This document shows, one piece after another, positions 40,159 to 48,244 of a stretch of DNA of 64,000 bases; the first letter of the stretch is position 1, and the number at the start of each line of letters is the position of its first letter. The notes under the pieces were generated by a model. That model was not told the origin of the DNA, did no database searches, and saw only the letters and a program-made list of their open reading frames with translations. This DNA comes from an uncultured Opitutaceae bacterium. Lineage in GTDB: Bacteria > Verrucomicrobiota > Verrucomicrobiia > Opitutales > Opitutaceae. The stretch lies in the NCBI GenBank assembly GCA_903929355.1, contig CAIYUN010000057.1, positions 62,001-126,000 of the forward strand. The letters are read 5' to 3'. The translations under genes were made by a program, and so were the position numbers.

Positions 40159-41220
40159 GTGCCCCGCCCCGCCCCCAGCGACAATCTCGCCGCCGTCGCC
40201 GCCCTCGCGGGGGTTTCGGCCATGACGGTTTCCCGGGTGTTGCGCCACGCCCCCCACGTCTCCGCCGCGACCCGCCGCCGCGTCCTCGCCGCGGTGGCGC
40301 GCGCTGGCTACCGGCCCAACCCCCAGATCGCGCGCCTCATGGCCCTGGTGCGCGGCGCCAAGCGCCGCCGGCTGCGGGCGGTGATCGGGGTCGTGCGCGA
40401 CGACCTCGCCGGGGACGACCTCCACGACGCCGCCTACCAATATGTCTCGATCGACGACATTCGCGCGCGCGCCGCGCACCATGGCTATGGCGCGGAGGAG
40501 TTTTTTCTCGGGCGTCAGGGCCTCACCCCCGCGCGGCTCACGTCCATCCTCCGCGCGCGCGGAGTCGAGGGGCTGCTCGTGTCGCCGCAGTCGTCCCGCG
40601 CCATCGGCTCCCAGCTCGACTACCGTCTGTTTGCCGCGGCGACCTTCGGCTACGGGCTGCCGTCGCCCGTCCTGCACCTCGCGAGCACCAACATGATGCA
40701 GGGTCTGCTCGCCGCGCTGGCCGCGCTCGGCCGGCGCGGTTACCGGCGGGTCGGCCTGGCCATCACCCAGTGGATCGACGCGCGGGCCGACCACGCCTAT
40801 TCGGGCGCGTTCCTTTTTCACCAGCAGCCGCTCCCCGCCCGCGACCGGGTGCCCCTGTTCTTTTTCCCCGAGAACAACCCGGCGCGCGGGCGCGAGCCGT
40901 TTTGCGCGTGGGCGAAAAAGCACCGGCCCGACGCCATCATCTCGTTCCACTCCTACGTCCCCGGGTGGCTGACCGGGCATCTCGGCTGGCGCATCCCGGA
41001 GGATGTCGGGCTGGTGGTGCATGACTGGACGGAGGCGATGCCGGGTTTCGCCGGCATCCACCACCGGCGTCCCGCCGTGGCGGCGGCGGCGGTGGACCTG
41101 ATCGCGGCCCAGCTCATGCACCACGAGCGCGGGCTCCCCGAGGTGCCGCGCCAGGTGCTCGTGCGCCCGGCGTGGGTGCCGGGCGCGAGCCTCCGCGCCG
41201 AGCCGGCGGCCGCCGATTAG
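40159..41220 (+). CDS. LacI/GalR family transcriptional regulator
   Basis: A 353-aa LacI-type repressor. The HTH is NLAAVAALAGVSAMTVSRVL (about residues 9-28), with hinge helix HAPHVSAATRRRVLAAVARA and GYRPNP, then a periplasmic-binding-like effector domain (about 65-345) with VEGLLVSP and GLVVHDWTEAMPG. GTG at 40159 is the start because the HTH begins just after it and the first ATG would cut the HTH. It lies between the enolase gene and kdgK-eda; the palindrome in its own leader and before eda suggests it senses an intermediate of that pathway, probably a keto-deoxy sugar acid. Its stop codon overlaps the kdgK stop. Confidence 0.92.
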   Translation: MPRPAPSDNLAAVAALAGVSAMTVSRVLRHAPHVSAATRRRVLAAVARAGYRPNPQIARLMALVRGAKRRRLRAVIGVVRDDLAGDDLHDAAYQYVSIDDIRARAAHHGYGAEEFFLGRQGLTPARLTSILRARGVEGLLVSPQSSRAIGSQLDYRLFAAATFGYGLPSPVLHLASTNMMQGLLAALAALGRRGYRRVGLAITQWIDARADHAYSGAFLFHQQPLPARDRVPLFFFPENNPARGREPFCAWAKKHRPDAIISFHSYVPGWLTGHLGWRIPEDVGLVVHDWTEAMPGFAGIHHRRPAVAAAAVDLIAAQLMHHERGLPEVPRQVLVRPAWVPGASLRAEPAAAD

Positions 41221-42311
41221 CGCGCGACCTGCCCGCCCGCGACCCCCGCCATCAATTGCTCGACCTCGGCGCGCGAGCAGAGGAGAAAATCCCCCGGCAC
41301 CGAATGCGCCAGGCAGCCCGCCGCGGTCGCAAAGGCCAGCGCGCGTCCGGGCGGGGCCAGCTCCGGTGTCTGCAACGCGAGGATGAGTGCGCCCGCAAAC
41401 GCGTCCCCCGTGCCGATGCGGTCCACGATGGGCTCGATTTGATACGGCGCATACCCCCCGTCGGCCCCCGCGGGTGCGTGCCACACCTGGCCGTCCGCGA
41501 CGCGCAGCAGCAGTGCGCCCCAGGCGTGGTGCGACGCAGTGTGGCTTTGCCGCAAGGTCATGGCGACCCAGCGCAGTTGCGGGAAGGCTCCCGCCAGCCG
41601 CCGCGCCAGCGCCTCGTGCCGCGCCCGCCCGTCGTCAGTGGCCGGGCCGGTCCCCGGGTCAAACTCCGCGCCGATCACCTCGGCGAGGTCGGCCGGGTTG
41701 CCGATCAGCAGGTCCGTGTGGGGCAGGAGCCCCCGCAACGTGCGCCGCGCGAGCTCCGCCGGGGCCACGCCTGGGGCCCAGCGCCAGAGCTTCCGCCGGA
41801 AGTTCAGGTCGCAGGACACGGGCACGCCGGCCTGCCTCGCCGCCGTGACGGCCGCCAGGGTGGCCTCCGCGGCGACCGCCGACACGCCCGCGGCGATCCC
41901 GGTCGTGTGCAGCCAGCCCGCGCCGGCCAGAATCTGGTCCCACGCATAGGCCGCCGGGCCGGTCTGCGCGTAGGTCGAGCCCTCGCGGTCATAGACCACC
42001 AGCCCGCCGCGCTGGCCCGCGCCGGCCTCGACAAAATACAGCCCCAGCCGCCCCTCGTCACGCCAGACAATCCGGTCCACGCCGACTCCCGTCGCCCGCA
42101 CCGCCGCCACGCCGGCCTCCGCCAGCGGGTTCGTCGGCAGCGCGGTCACAAATTCCGCGCGGCCGCCGAGCATGGCGACGGCCACCGCGACGTTGACCTC
42201 CGCCCCGGCAAAGGTCGTTTCCAGCCGCCCCGGCATGGCCTGGCGCAGGCGTTGCTGGTCCGGCGGCGAAAGCCGAAGCATGATCTCCCCGAAGCATACG
42301 ACCGGTTTCAT
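41217..42311 (-). CDS. kdgK: 2-dehydro-3-deoxygluconokinase (PfkB family)
   Basis: PfkB-family sugar kinase (364 aa) that phosphorylates 2-keto-3-deoxygluconate to KDPG. It opens with VVCFGEIMLRLSPPDQQRLR (FGEIMLRL is typical of KdgK), followed by FAGAEVNVAVAVAMLGG (residues about 35-50). CDLNFRRKLW is near 190, and GTGDAFAGAL holds the catalytic Asp303. The C-terminus is slightly longer than average. Its ATG overlaps the eda stop as ATGA, so it is translated with eda. It is convergent with the LacI gene, the stops TAG and TAA sharing bases. Confidence 0.93.
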   Translation of the reverse strand: MKPVVCFGEIMLRLSPPDQQRLRQAMPGRLETTFAGAEVNVAVAVAMLGGRAEFVTALPTNPLAEAGVAAVRATGVGVDRIVWRDEGRLGLYFVEAGAGQRGGLVVYDREGSTYAQTGPAAYAWDQILAGAGWLHTTGIAAGVSAVAAEATLAAVTAARQAGVPVSCDLNFRRKLWRWAPGVAPAELARRTLRGLLPHTDLLIGNPADLAEVIGAEFDPGTGPATDDGRARHEALARRLAGAFPQLRWVAMTLRQSHTASHHAWGALLLRVADGQVWHAPAGADGGYAPYQIEPIVDRIGTGDAFAGALILALQTPELAPPGRALAFATAAGCLAHSVPGDFLLCSRAEVEQLMAGVAGGQVAR

Positions 42312-43015
42312 CGGGCGACTTGCGGGTTGCTGGCGGCCAGGGCGGCGGCGGCGGCCGCGCGCGCGCGGATCACGTCCCAGGCGCGCTGCCGCACCAGGGC
42401 CGGGGGCGCGATCCACGAGCCGCCGAGTGCGGCCACGGCCGGCTCGCGCAGGTAGTCGGCGGCGCCGGCCTCGTCCACGCCGCCGAGCACCAGGTAACGC
42501 AGGCCGAGATGGGCGAACGGCGCGTGGATGCTCCGCAGATGCGCCAGCCCGCCGGCGGAGACGGCGGGGAAGAATTTCAGGAAGCGGCAGCCCAGCCGGA
42601 CCGCCGCGTGCAGGTCGCCCGGCGTCATCACGCCCGGCGCATAGGGCAGCCCGGCGCGCCGCGCGGCGGCGACCACGTGCTCGCACAGCCCGGGCGACAC
42701 CCCGAAATCCGCCCCCGCGGCGTGGACGGCCCCGACTTGTTCCGGCGTGAGCAACGTGCCCGCGCCCGCGAGCATCTCCGGCACCTCCCGCCTGATCGCG
42801 CGGAGCGCGGGCAGGAAATCCGTCGTGCGCCAGGCCAGCTCCATCGCGGTGATGCCGCCCGCCACCAGCGCGCGCGCCAGCGGCACGGCGTCCGCCGCCC
42901 GGTCCACCGTGATCACGGCGACGATGCGCGCCGCCACCACGCGCGCCTCCATGGCGGCGGCAAACGCGCCCTCCGGCGGCAGCCCGGGGATCCCGGCCTG
43001 TTCGGTCGCGGTCAT
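42308..43015 (-). CDS. eda: KDPG/KHG aldolase
   Basis: Class I aldolase (235 aa) cleaving 2-keto-3-deoxy-6-phosphogluconate to pyruvate and glyceraldehyde-3-phosphate. The Schiff-base Lys147 is in CRFLKFFPA, the catalytic Glu59 in AMELAWRT, and the phosphate loops are LAGAGTLL and LGGV. About 20 residues precede the first strand. ATG at 43015 is the first with domain sense; the longer frame to 43189 reads through the operator region and is discarded. First gene of the eda-kdgK unit, so it converts the KdgK product. Confidence 0.93.
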   Translation of the reverse strand: MTATEQAGIPGLPPEGAFAAAMEARVVAARIVAVITVDRAADAVPLARALVAGGITAMELAWRTTDFLPALRAIRREVPEMLAGAGTLLTPEQVGAVHAAGADFGVSPGLCEHVVAAARRAGLPYAPGVMTPGDLHAAVRLGCRFLKFFPAVSAGGLAHLRSIHAPFAHLGLRYLVLGGVDEAGAADYLREPAVAALGGSWIAPPALVRQRAWDVIRARAAAAAALAASNPQVAR

Positions 43016-43520
43016 CCGACCGTCCCCCTGGCCGGTACGGCCGGGCTCGCGCGAAGCCCGCGGCCCGCCGGCGCGGCCTCGCGGTCGGGTCTGATGCAAT
43101 GAGCAAGGGGGCGGGCCATAGCCCTCAGACGACGCGGTCAAACCTCCCGGCCGGCAAAGTGAATGTGCTGTTATGGTAACAGCCCCCAAGCCCCCGTGAT
43201 GGCCGTCCTCCGCCCTGCTCTTTCTCTTTCCTCTTTATCTTTCTCATTCTCCCCAACCAAGCATCTGCCCTCCTCCCCGTCGCGCCCTCCGTGTTCTCCG
43301 CGTCCTCCGTGTTAAAAGTTCGCCCCCCTGCGCCTTTGCGCCTTCGCGTCTTTGCGCCAAACTATTCCGTGCCTTTGAGTTTCCGTCCTTCTTGAATCAG
43401 CGGTGACGGGTTGGCCCCAAGAACCATTCCCCTCTTCCCCCTTCCCCTCAACCTCTCAACCCTCTTGTCGCGCCATAGCTTTAGCGACGGCGGATCAACC
43501 CTCCAACCACCCCCCTCCCC
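43016..43520. other. Intergenic region (505 bases) with operator and repeat text
   Basis: The eda side (43016-43190) contains the operator and the eda leader. The rest is pyrimidine-rich repeat text: TCCTCCGTGTTAAAAGTTCG (43305-43324), GCGCCTTTGCGCCTTCGCGT, and TCTTGTCGCGCCATAGCTTT at about 43463-43482, a copy of the GGCGCGACAAG family. It ends just before the lipoprotein gene. No gene is seen. Confidence 0.6.
43168..43182. promoter_or_regulatory. Candidate LacI-type operator 2 (CTGTTA-N3-TAACAG)
   Basis: The inverted repeat CTGTTA TGG TAACAG lies 153 bases before the eda start codon. It matches operator 1 at 40104-40116 (both arms of TGTTA/TAACA plus a 3-base centre), so one repressor probably controls eda-kdgK and the enolase gene. 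Confidence 0.65.
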
Positions 43521-43991
43521 ATGAAAAAACTTCTGCTCTCCGCCGTCCTGGTGTGCGCCGTCCTGCTGGCGTCCTGCGTCAGCCCCCTCGCCGCCGGCGG
43601 GGCCGGGGAGGGCGCGGCGGCGCGCCAACGCGCGGTCATCGCCACCGAGCAGCAGCGGGTGGACGCGCTTGTTCACGGCGACTATGCGGCGCTCGACCGG
43701 ATTTTCGCGGATGAGCTGACCTATTCGCACACGTCCGGTGTGGTGGACACCAAGACCAGCTTCCTGCGGAAGCTCACGTCCGGCCAGTTGAAATACCTCT
43801 CCCTCGATCACTCGGCCGAGCAGGTGCGGCTTTACGGCGACACCGCGATCCTGACCGGCCTGACCAAGGTCGTGTCGGTCTTGGACGGACAGGAAAGCCG
43901 TCCCACCGTCAATTTTCTCACGGTGTACCTCTGGCGGGACGGCGCGTGGCGCCTGGTCGCGTGGCACGCCACACGGCTGCCGGACCCGTGA
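43521..43991 (+). CDS. NTF2/SnoaL-like (DUF4440-type) lipoprotein
   Basis: A 156-aa protein with a lipoprotein signal (MKKLLLSAVLVCAVLLASC, the lipobox LASC at residues 16-19), so it is probably anchored to a membrane. The mature part is a SnoaL/DUF4440 cone-shaped fold: VDALVHGDYAALDRIFADEL (about 47-66), LTYSHTSGVVDTK and the C-terminal strands VNFLTVYLWRDGAWRLVAWH. The role is unknown; such folds bind small ligands or act as isomerase- or hydrolase-like scaffolds. Single gene. Confidence 0.88.
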   Translation: MKKLLLSAVLVCAVLLASCVSPLAAGGAGEGAAARQRAVIATEQQRVDALVHGDYAALDRIFADELTYSHTSGVVDTKTSFLRKLTSGQLKYLSLDHSAEQVRLYGDTAILTGLTKVVSVLDGQESRPTVNFLTVYLWRDGAWRLVAWHATRLPDP

Positions 43992-44363
43992 GCGGCCGTG
44001 GGTGCCACGGCCCCCTGCTCATTCTCGCTCTCCTACGATCCGCGAGAAAATTCCGCCACCACCCTTTCATCATTCATCCTTCCTCCGTCCTCGTCCGCTT
44101 CCTCCCGTTCAAATCCGTCTTCCGTCATTCGCGTTTCTTCGCAGCTTGTCGCGCCGTAGTATGCGGAGGCGGATCCATCCGTGGTTAAAACTCCGGAATC
44201 CGGCGCTGCTCCATGTCGAAACTCGGCTTGCTTCACCTTCCTGTTCCATTCCGACCGTTGACTACGTTCCCTCCTGTAAAACTCCGGCCCCTGGCTTCTG
44301 ACCGCTGACATCTGACCTCTGGCTTCTGCCATCTGGCCTCCGACTTCTTGTCGCTCCCGACCT
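43992..44363. repeat. Intergenic repeat region between convergent genes
   Basis: Holds AGCTTGTCGCGCCGTAGTAT with GGCGGATCCATCCGTGGTTA (44143-44184), a copy of the GGCGCGACAAG family joined to a CCGTGGTTAAAAC word, and a heptamer run CTTCTGACCGCTGACATCTG at 44295-44346. No gene is seen. Confidence 0.65.
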
Positions 44364-45431
44364 TCATTTTCCCGCCGGGGGATGGACCACCTGCAAAAGC
44401 ACCACCGCGCTGCTGCAGCCAAATGAGCTGCGCCGCCCCTCCGGGGTCGGGTCCGGCCAGCGGCACCAGGAAAGGTTGTCGGTGGCCCGCCGCGCGTTCC
44501 ACGCCGCCTCGGCGTTTTTCTGCAGCCAGGGCTCCAGGACAGCCTCCTGGCCGCGTTCGTACATGAACCGGGCGATCCACCGCACGCCCACGCCGTTGAA
44601 GCCCCCGCTGTCGTCGTTCTCGCCATATTGGGGCAGCAGACCGTTGCGGCAAACGTGGTTCATGGTGTAAGTCGCAGCCAGCAGGGCGTCGTCCGGATGA
44701 TCGAGCAGATCGGCCGCCCCCACGAACGTGCCCTCGTTGTAGGTGAATGCGGTGTCGGATTTGCGGCCGTTGCGGTTGAGGTTGTCGGAGACCCGGCCGG
44801 TCTTGGGGTCGAACAGCGTCGCCCGTTCCCAGCGATACAGGTCGGCGGCCTTCGCCCGGTAGGCCGGTTCCGCCCAGGCGCGGCTCAGGAGCACCGCCGC
44901 GATGGCCGCCGGTCCGTTCACGCACGAGTTTTTCGACTGGTTGTCCGTGGTCCACCACAGCCCGCCGCTCAGGTCGGGGGAGATCGCCCGGGCGTAGCAG
45001 AGGTCAAAGTTGGCCTTGGCCGTATCCCGATATTCCGGGCGGCCGGTCAGCAGATAGCCCCGGGCGCAGGCGATGACCATCCACATGATGTCGTCGTTGT
45101 ATTTGTTCTCCATCCAGGTCGCCCCATTTTCACCGACAAATCCCCGGTACAGGTTGGCGAACATTTCCAGTTGTTGCGGGTTGCCTGTCCGCTCGTAGGC
45201 GTCCAGCTCCAGCTCAATTTGCTCGGCCCGTTTCCAGAACGAGGCCTTCTTGGTGCCTTCCGTCGTTTCCTTGAACCAGGCGCGGCCGTCCTGGACTTGG
45301 TAGAAGGTGTCGGTGTGCGCCTGCAGCAGCACATCGGCCCGGGGCGAGACAAACGTCCGGGTCGGCGCGGAATTGCATCCGGCCGTCACGCCAATCAGGG
45401 TGAGCAAAAGAGCGAGGGGTGGGCGGGTCAT
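44364..45431 (-). CDS. GH76 family alpha-1,6-mannanase-like lipoprotein
   Basis: A 355-aa GH76 (alpha/alpha)6-barrel enzyme that hydrolyses alpha-1,6-mannan backbones. It has a lipoprotein signal (lipobox VTAGC, Cys19), then QVQDGRAWFKET and the paired catalytic Asp113-Asp114 in KYNDDIMWMV. GGLWWTTDNQSKNSCVNGPA and TYNEGTFVGAADLL follow in the family order. It is likely at the outer membrane. It lies 92 bases downstream of the GH125 gene on the same strand; together they suit stepwise breakdown of yeast-type mannan or a similar alpha-mannan. Confidence 0.92.
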   Translation of the reverse strand: MTRPPLALLLTLIGVTAGCNSAPTRTFVSPRADVLLQAHTDTFYQVQDGRAWFKETTEGTKKASFWKRAEQIELELDAYERTGNPQQLEMFANLYRGFVGENGATWMENKYNDDIMWMVIACARGYLLTGRPEYRDTAKANFDLCYARAISPDLSGGLWWTTDNQSKNSCVNGPAAIAAVLLSRAWAEPAYRAKAADLYRWERATLFDPKTGRVSDNLNRNGRKSDTAFTYNEGTFVGAADLLDHPDDALLAATYTMNHVCRNGLLPQYGENDDSGGFNGVGVRWIARFMYERGQEAVLEPWLQKNAEAAWNARRATDNLSWCRWPDPTPEGRRSSFGCSSAVVLLQVVHPPAGK

Positions 45432-45475
45432 GGGCGGTGGATTCCAGCAGACAGAAGGTTTTTCACCAAAGGTGG

Positions 45476-45496
45476 GGACGGCTCTCCGGGCCGTCC
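45476..45496. repeat. GGACGGC/GCCGTCC hairpin repeat
   Basis: A perfect 7-base stem with a TCTCCGG loop between GH125 and GH76. The text resembles the inner hairpins of the element at 60483-60586. It may reduce read-through or stabilise the message end of GH125, but it has no run of T. Confidence 0.5.
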
Positions 45497-45523
45497 GCCG
45501 GTACGGTTGGTTGCGCCGCGGCT

Positions 45524-46963
45524 TTAGTCCAGCAAGTGCGGGCGCTGTTGGAAGGTTTTCAGGACCAATTCACCGAATATGGTGTTGGCCCAGGCAAACC
45601 ACGCGCGGGTGAATTTCTGCGGGTTGTCCTGGTGGAAGGATTCATGCATGAATCCCGTCCCCGCGTGGGTCTGCCGCAGGGTCTCAAGACAGGCCCGGAT
45701 TTCCCCGTCGTCCCCGCTGGTCAGCCCGCGGGTGATGACGCCCAGGGGCCAGATCATGTCCTTGCCGACGTGCGGGCCGCCGGGGCCTTCCGCGGCCCGG
45801 CCCTGGCAGTAATAGGGGTTGCTGGCGGACAGCACATAGCGGCGGGTCTGCGCGTAGCGCGGGTCGTCGGCCGCGACCGCGCCCAGATAGGGCAGGGACA
45901 GCAGGCTGGGGATGTTGCCGTCGTCGATGCAGTAGGAGTTGCCGTATCCGTCCACCTCGTACGGATAGAGGTTGCCAAAACCCAGCGGACTGGCCGTGGC
46001 GAATTGGCGCAGGGCGCCGGCCACCTCGTCGGCCAGCGCGCGACAGTCGGCGGCGGCGGTCCGGTCCTGGCGGATTTGCTCCAGCATGTCCGCCGCCTGG
46101 CGCAGGCTCACGACCGCGAAGAAATTGGACGGTACCAGAAACGGCAGCACGGTCGCGTCGTCGCTGGGGCGGAACATGGAGCAGATCAGCCCGACCGGCT
46201 TCACGGGATTGCCGTAGCCGGACCCCGGCAGGCTGTCCGTGGGGGTGGTGGTTTTGCGCTGGAAGTGATACGGCCCGTGGCCGTGCTTGCGCTGCTGCTC
46301 CCGAAAGGTCGCGGGGATCCGCAACAGCGCCTCGTGCCACCGGTCGTCAAATGGCGCGGTGTCCCCGGTGGTTTTCCAGTAGCCGTGGGCCAGCCGGATC
46401 GTGTAGCAGAGCGAGTCGATCTCCCATTTCCGCTCATGCACGCCCGGCTTCATGTCCGTCACATCGCTTTTCCATGGTCCGATTCTGGTTTCGTCCTTGT
46501 AAAAGGCGTTGGCATAGGGGTCCTCCAACACGCAGCGCGTCTGCCGGTTGATGACGCCGGCAATCAGCTGGCGCAGGGCGTCGTCGTCCTTGGTCAACGG
46601 CAGGTAGGGCCAGACCTGCGCCGAGCTGTCGCGCAACCACATGGCGTCAATGTCGCCGGTGATGACAAAGGTGTCCGGCCGCCCGTCTTTCACCTCAAAA
46701 TCAACGGTGGTGTCCAGGGTGTTGGGAAAACAGTTCTCAAACAGCCACCCGTACTCCTTGTTGCCGGCGGACGCTTTGACTTGCGCGATGATCTGCTCGA
46801 CGGCCGGGCTTTTAAAACGGCGTTTCGACTCGGGGATTCGCACCACCGGGAACTCCGCGATGGCGGCCTTGGCCAAGGGGCCGAGCAGGGCGGCGGAGGC
46901 CAGGAGGGACGTTTGGCAGATGAAATCTCTGCGGTTCAAAGGACATGGGGCAGGGGGGGGCAC
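45524..46963 (-). CDS. GH125 family exo-alpha-1,6-mannosidase, exported
   Basis: A 479-aa GH125 enzyme that removes alpha-1,6-linked mannose from chain ends. A twin-Arg-like export signal (NRRDFICQTSLLASAALLGP, residues 10-29) precedes the barrel. The family motifs TGDIDAMWLRDSSAQVWPYL (about 111-130), VHERKWEIDSLCYTIRLA, CIDDGNIPSLLSLPY and GTGFMHESFHQD are clear. The start is GTG at 46963, or possibly TTG at about 46939 just before the RRDF motif. Next to a GH76 gene on the same strand, it probably completes mannan hydrolysis. The upstream end faces the ftsB stop at 47032. Confidence 0.92.
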   Translation of the reverse strand: MPPPAPCPLNRRDFICQTSLLASAALLGPLAKAAIAEFPVVRIPESKRRFKSPAVEQIIAQVKASAGNKEYGWLFENCFPNTLDTTVDFEVKDGRPDTFVITGDIDAMWLRDSSAQVWPYLPLTKDDDALRQLIAGVINRQTRCVLEDPYANAFYKDETRIGPWKSDVTDMKPGVHERKWEIDSLCYTIRLAHGYWKTTGDTAPFDDRWHEALLRIPATFREQQRKHGHGPYHFQRKTTTPTDSLPGSGYGNPVKPVGLICSMFRPSDDATVLPFLVPSNFFAVVSLRQAADMLEQIRQDRTAAADCRALADEVAGALRQFATASPLGFGNLYPYEVDGYGNSYCIDDGNIPSLLSLPYLGAVAADDPRYAQTRRYVLSASNPYYCQGRAAEGPGGPHVGKDMIWPLGVITRGLTSGDDGEIRACLETLRQTHAGTGFMHESFHQDNPQKFTRAWFAWANTIFGELVLKTFQQRPHLLD

Positions 46964-47031
46964 AACCGGACGATTGGTTCACCTGGATCGGGTCGGTGCA
47001 AGCCAATGCTTTGAACCAAGAACCAAGAACC

Positions 47032-47313
47032 CTACTCCTCAAACTTGAACACCATCTCGTCCGGCCGCGTGTAGCCCAGGCGACGGCGGATGATCAGCTC
47101 GACGTACGCGGGGTCGGTGCGGAGCCGGTCAAGGATTTTCTCGCGCGCGTGCAGCTCCGCCTCGACTTTTGCCAGATCCATGCGCGCCCGGGACTCGGCT
47201 GCGGCCGCCTGCCGGTATTCCTGCCACGCCGGCCAGAAACTGGCGGCCGCGCCCACGATCAGGCCCGCGAAAAGCAGCAGATAGAGCAGGGCGATGAGCC
47301 GACGGTTGGGCAT
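47032..47313 (-). CDS. ftsB: FtsB/DivIC-like septum formation protein
   Basis: A 93-aa bitopic membrane protein. One transmembrane segment (about residues 7-27, LIALLYLLLFAGLIVGAA) is followed by a coiled coil (about 30-68) and the C-terminal IIRRRLGYTRPDEMVFKF. The latter matches the FtsB/DivIC family end, which contacts FtsL/FtsQ at the divisome. ATG at 47313 is the start with a short cytoplasmic tail. It is divergent from the ExeA-type gene across 102 bases. No other division gene is near. Confidence 0.85.
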   Translation of the reverse strand: MPNRRLIALLYLLLFAGLIVGAAASFWPAWQEYRQAAAAESRARMDLAKVEAELHAREKILDRLRTDPAYVELIIRRRLGYTRPDEMVFKFEE

Positions 47314-47415
47314 GGGTGGTGGGCGGGCCGAGGTGAACACGCGGACCGGGAATCCGCAAGCGTTTCGCGCGGTTTTGGCGTGCGTTGCCGCCGCCACCCC
47401 CCTAGGGTGCCCCGC

Positions 47416-48231
47416 ATGTATCAGAGTTTTTACGGGCTGCGCGAGCTGCCGTTTAACATCACGCCGGACCCGAAGTTTCTATACCTCAGCCCGACGCACC
47501 AGGAGGCGCTGCAACATCTCAAATACGGGGTCGGCGAGCGCAAGGGCTTCATTGTGCTCGTGGGCGAGGTCGGGTGCGGCAAGACCACCCTGTGCCGCCG
47601 CTTTCTCAACGAGCTCGACCCGGCCCGCTACGACACCGCGCTCATCCTCAACCCCCGGATCACCGAGACGCAGATGCTCAAGGCCATCCTCACCGAGCTG
47701 GGGGAGAAGAAGCTCGCCCGCAGCCAGGCCGACCTGGTCGCGCAGATCAACCGGGTGCTGCTGGAGCGGATTGAGCACGGCCGGGACATCGTGCTCATCA
47801 TCGACGAGGCGCAAAACCTCACTTTCGACGTGCTCGAGCAGGTGCGGCTGCTGTCCAACCTCGAGACCGACAAGCAAAAGCTGCTCCAGACGGTCCTCAT
47901 CGGCCAGCCCGAGCTGAAGGAGATCCTCTCGCGGGAGGAGCTTCGCCAGCTCCGGCAGCGCATCCTGGTGCATTGCGAGCTCCGGCCCCTCACCCTGGCC
48001 GACGTGACACACTATGTGCACCACCGGCTCACCCTGGCCGGGAGCGGCGGCCGCCCGGCGTTCACCAAGTGGGCGTTGCGCGCCATCCACCGGCACAGCG
48101 GCGGGATTCCGCGCATCATCAATAATCTTTGCGACAAGGCCGTTCTCGCCGCCTACATCCGGGAGTCTGACGACGTCACCTATTGGGACGTGCGCCGCGC
48201 CCTCAAGGATGTCCGTGCCCTCACCCACTAG
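47416..48231 (+). CDS. ExeA/GspA-type AAA ATPase
   Basis: A 271-aa AAA ATPase of the ExeA (GspA) family. It opens MYQSFYGLRELPFNITPDPK, the family N-terminus, with Walker A GEVGCGKTT (residues 50-58), Walker B IVLIIDEAQNL (Asp130-Glu131) and the sensor-2-like SGGIPRIINNLCDKAVLAAY. Such proteins help to assemble type II secretion or pilus machinery at the cell wall. The usual C-terminal peptidoglycan-binding domain is missing, so this may work with a partner. The GspB-like gene follows after 13 bases. Confidence 0.92.
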   Translation: MYQSFYGLRELPFNITPDPKFLYLSPTHQEALQHLKYGVGERKGFIVLVGEVGCGKTTLCRRFLNELDPARYDTALILNPRITETQMLKAILTELGEKKLARSQADLVAQINRVLLERIEHGRDIVLIIDEAQNLTFDVLEQVRLLSNLETDKQKLLQTVLIGQPELKEILSREELRQLRQRILVHCELRPLTLADVTHYVHHRLTLAGSGGRPAFTKWALRAIHRHSGGIPRIINNLCDKAVLAAYIRESDDVTYWDVRRALKDVRALTH

Positions 48232-48244
48232 TCCCCGTCCCGCC

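Noticed and set aside
42308-43189. Longer open frames reaching upstream of eda and, in the kdgK frame, across the eda gene
   Set aside because: Extra parts are low-complexity Arg/Ala/Gly or read through the operator; the conserved kinase and aldolase starts lie at 42311 and 43015.
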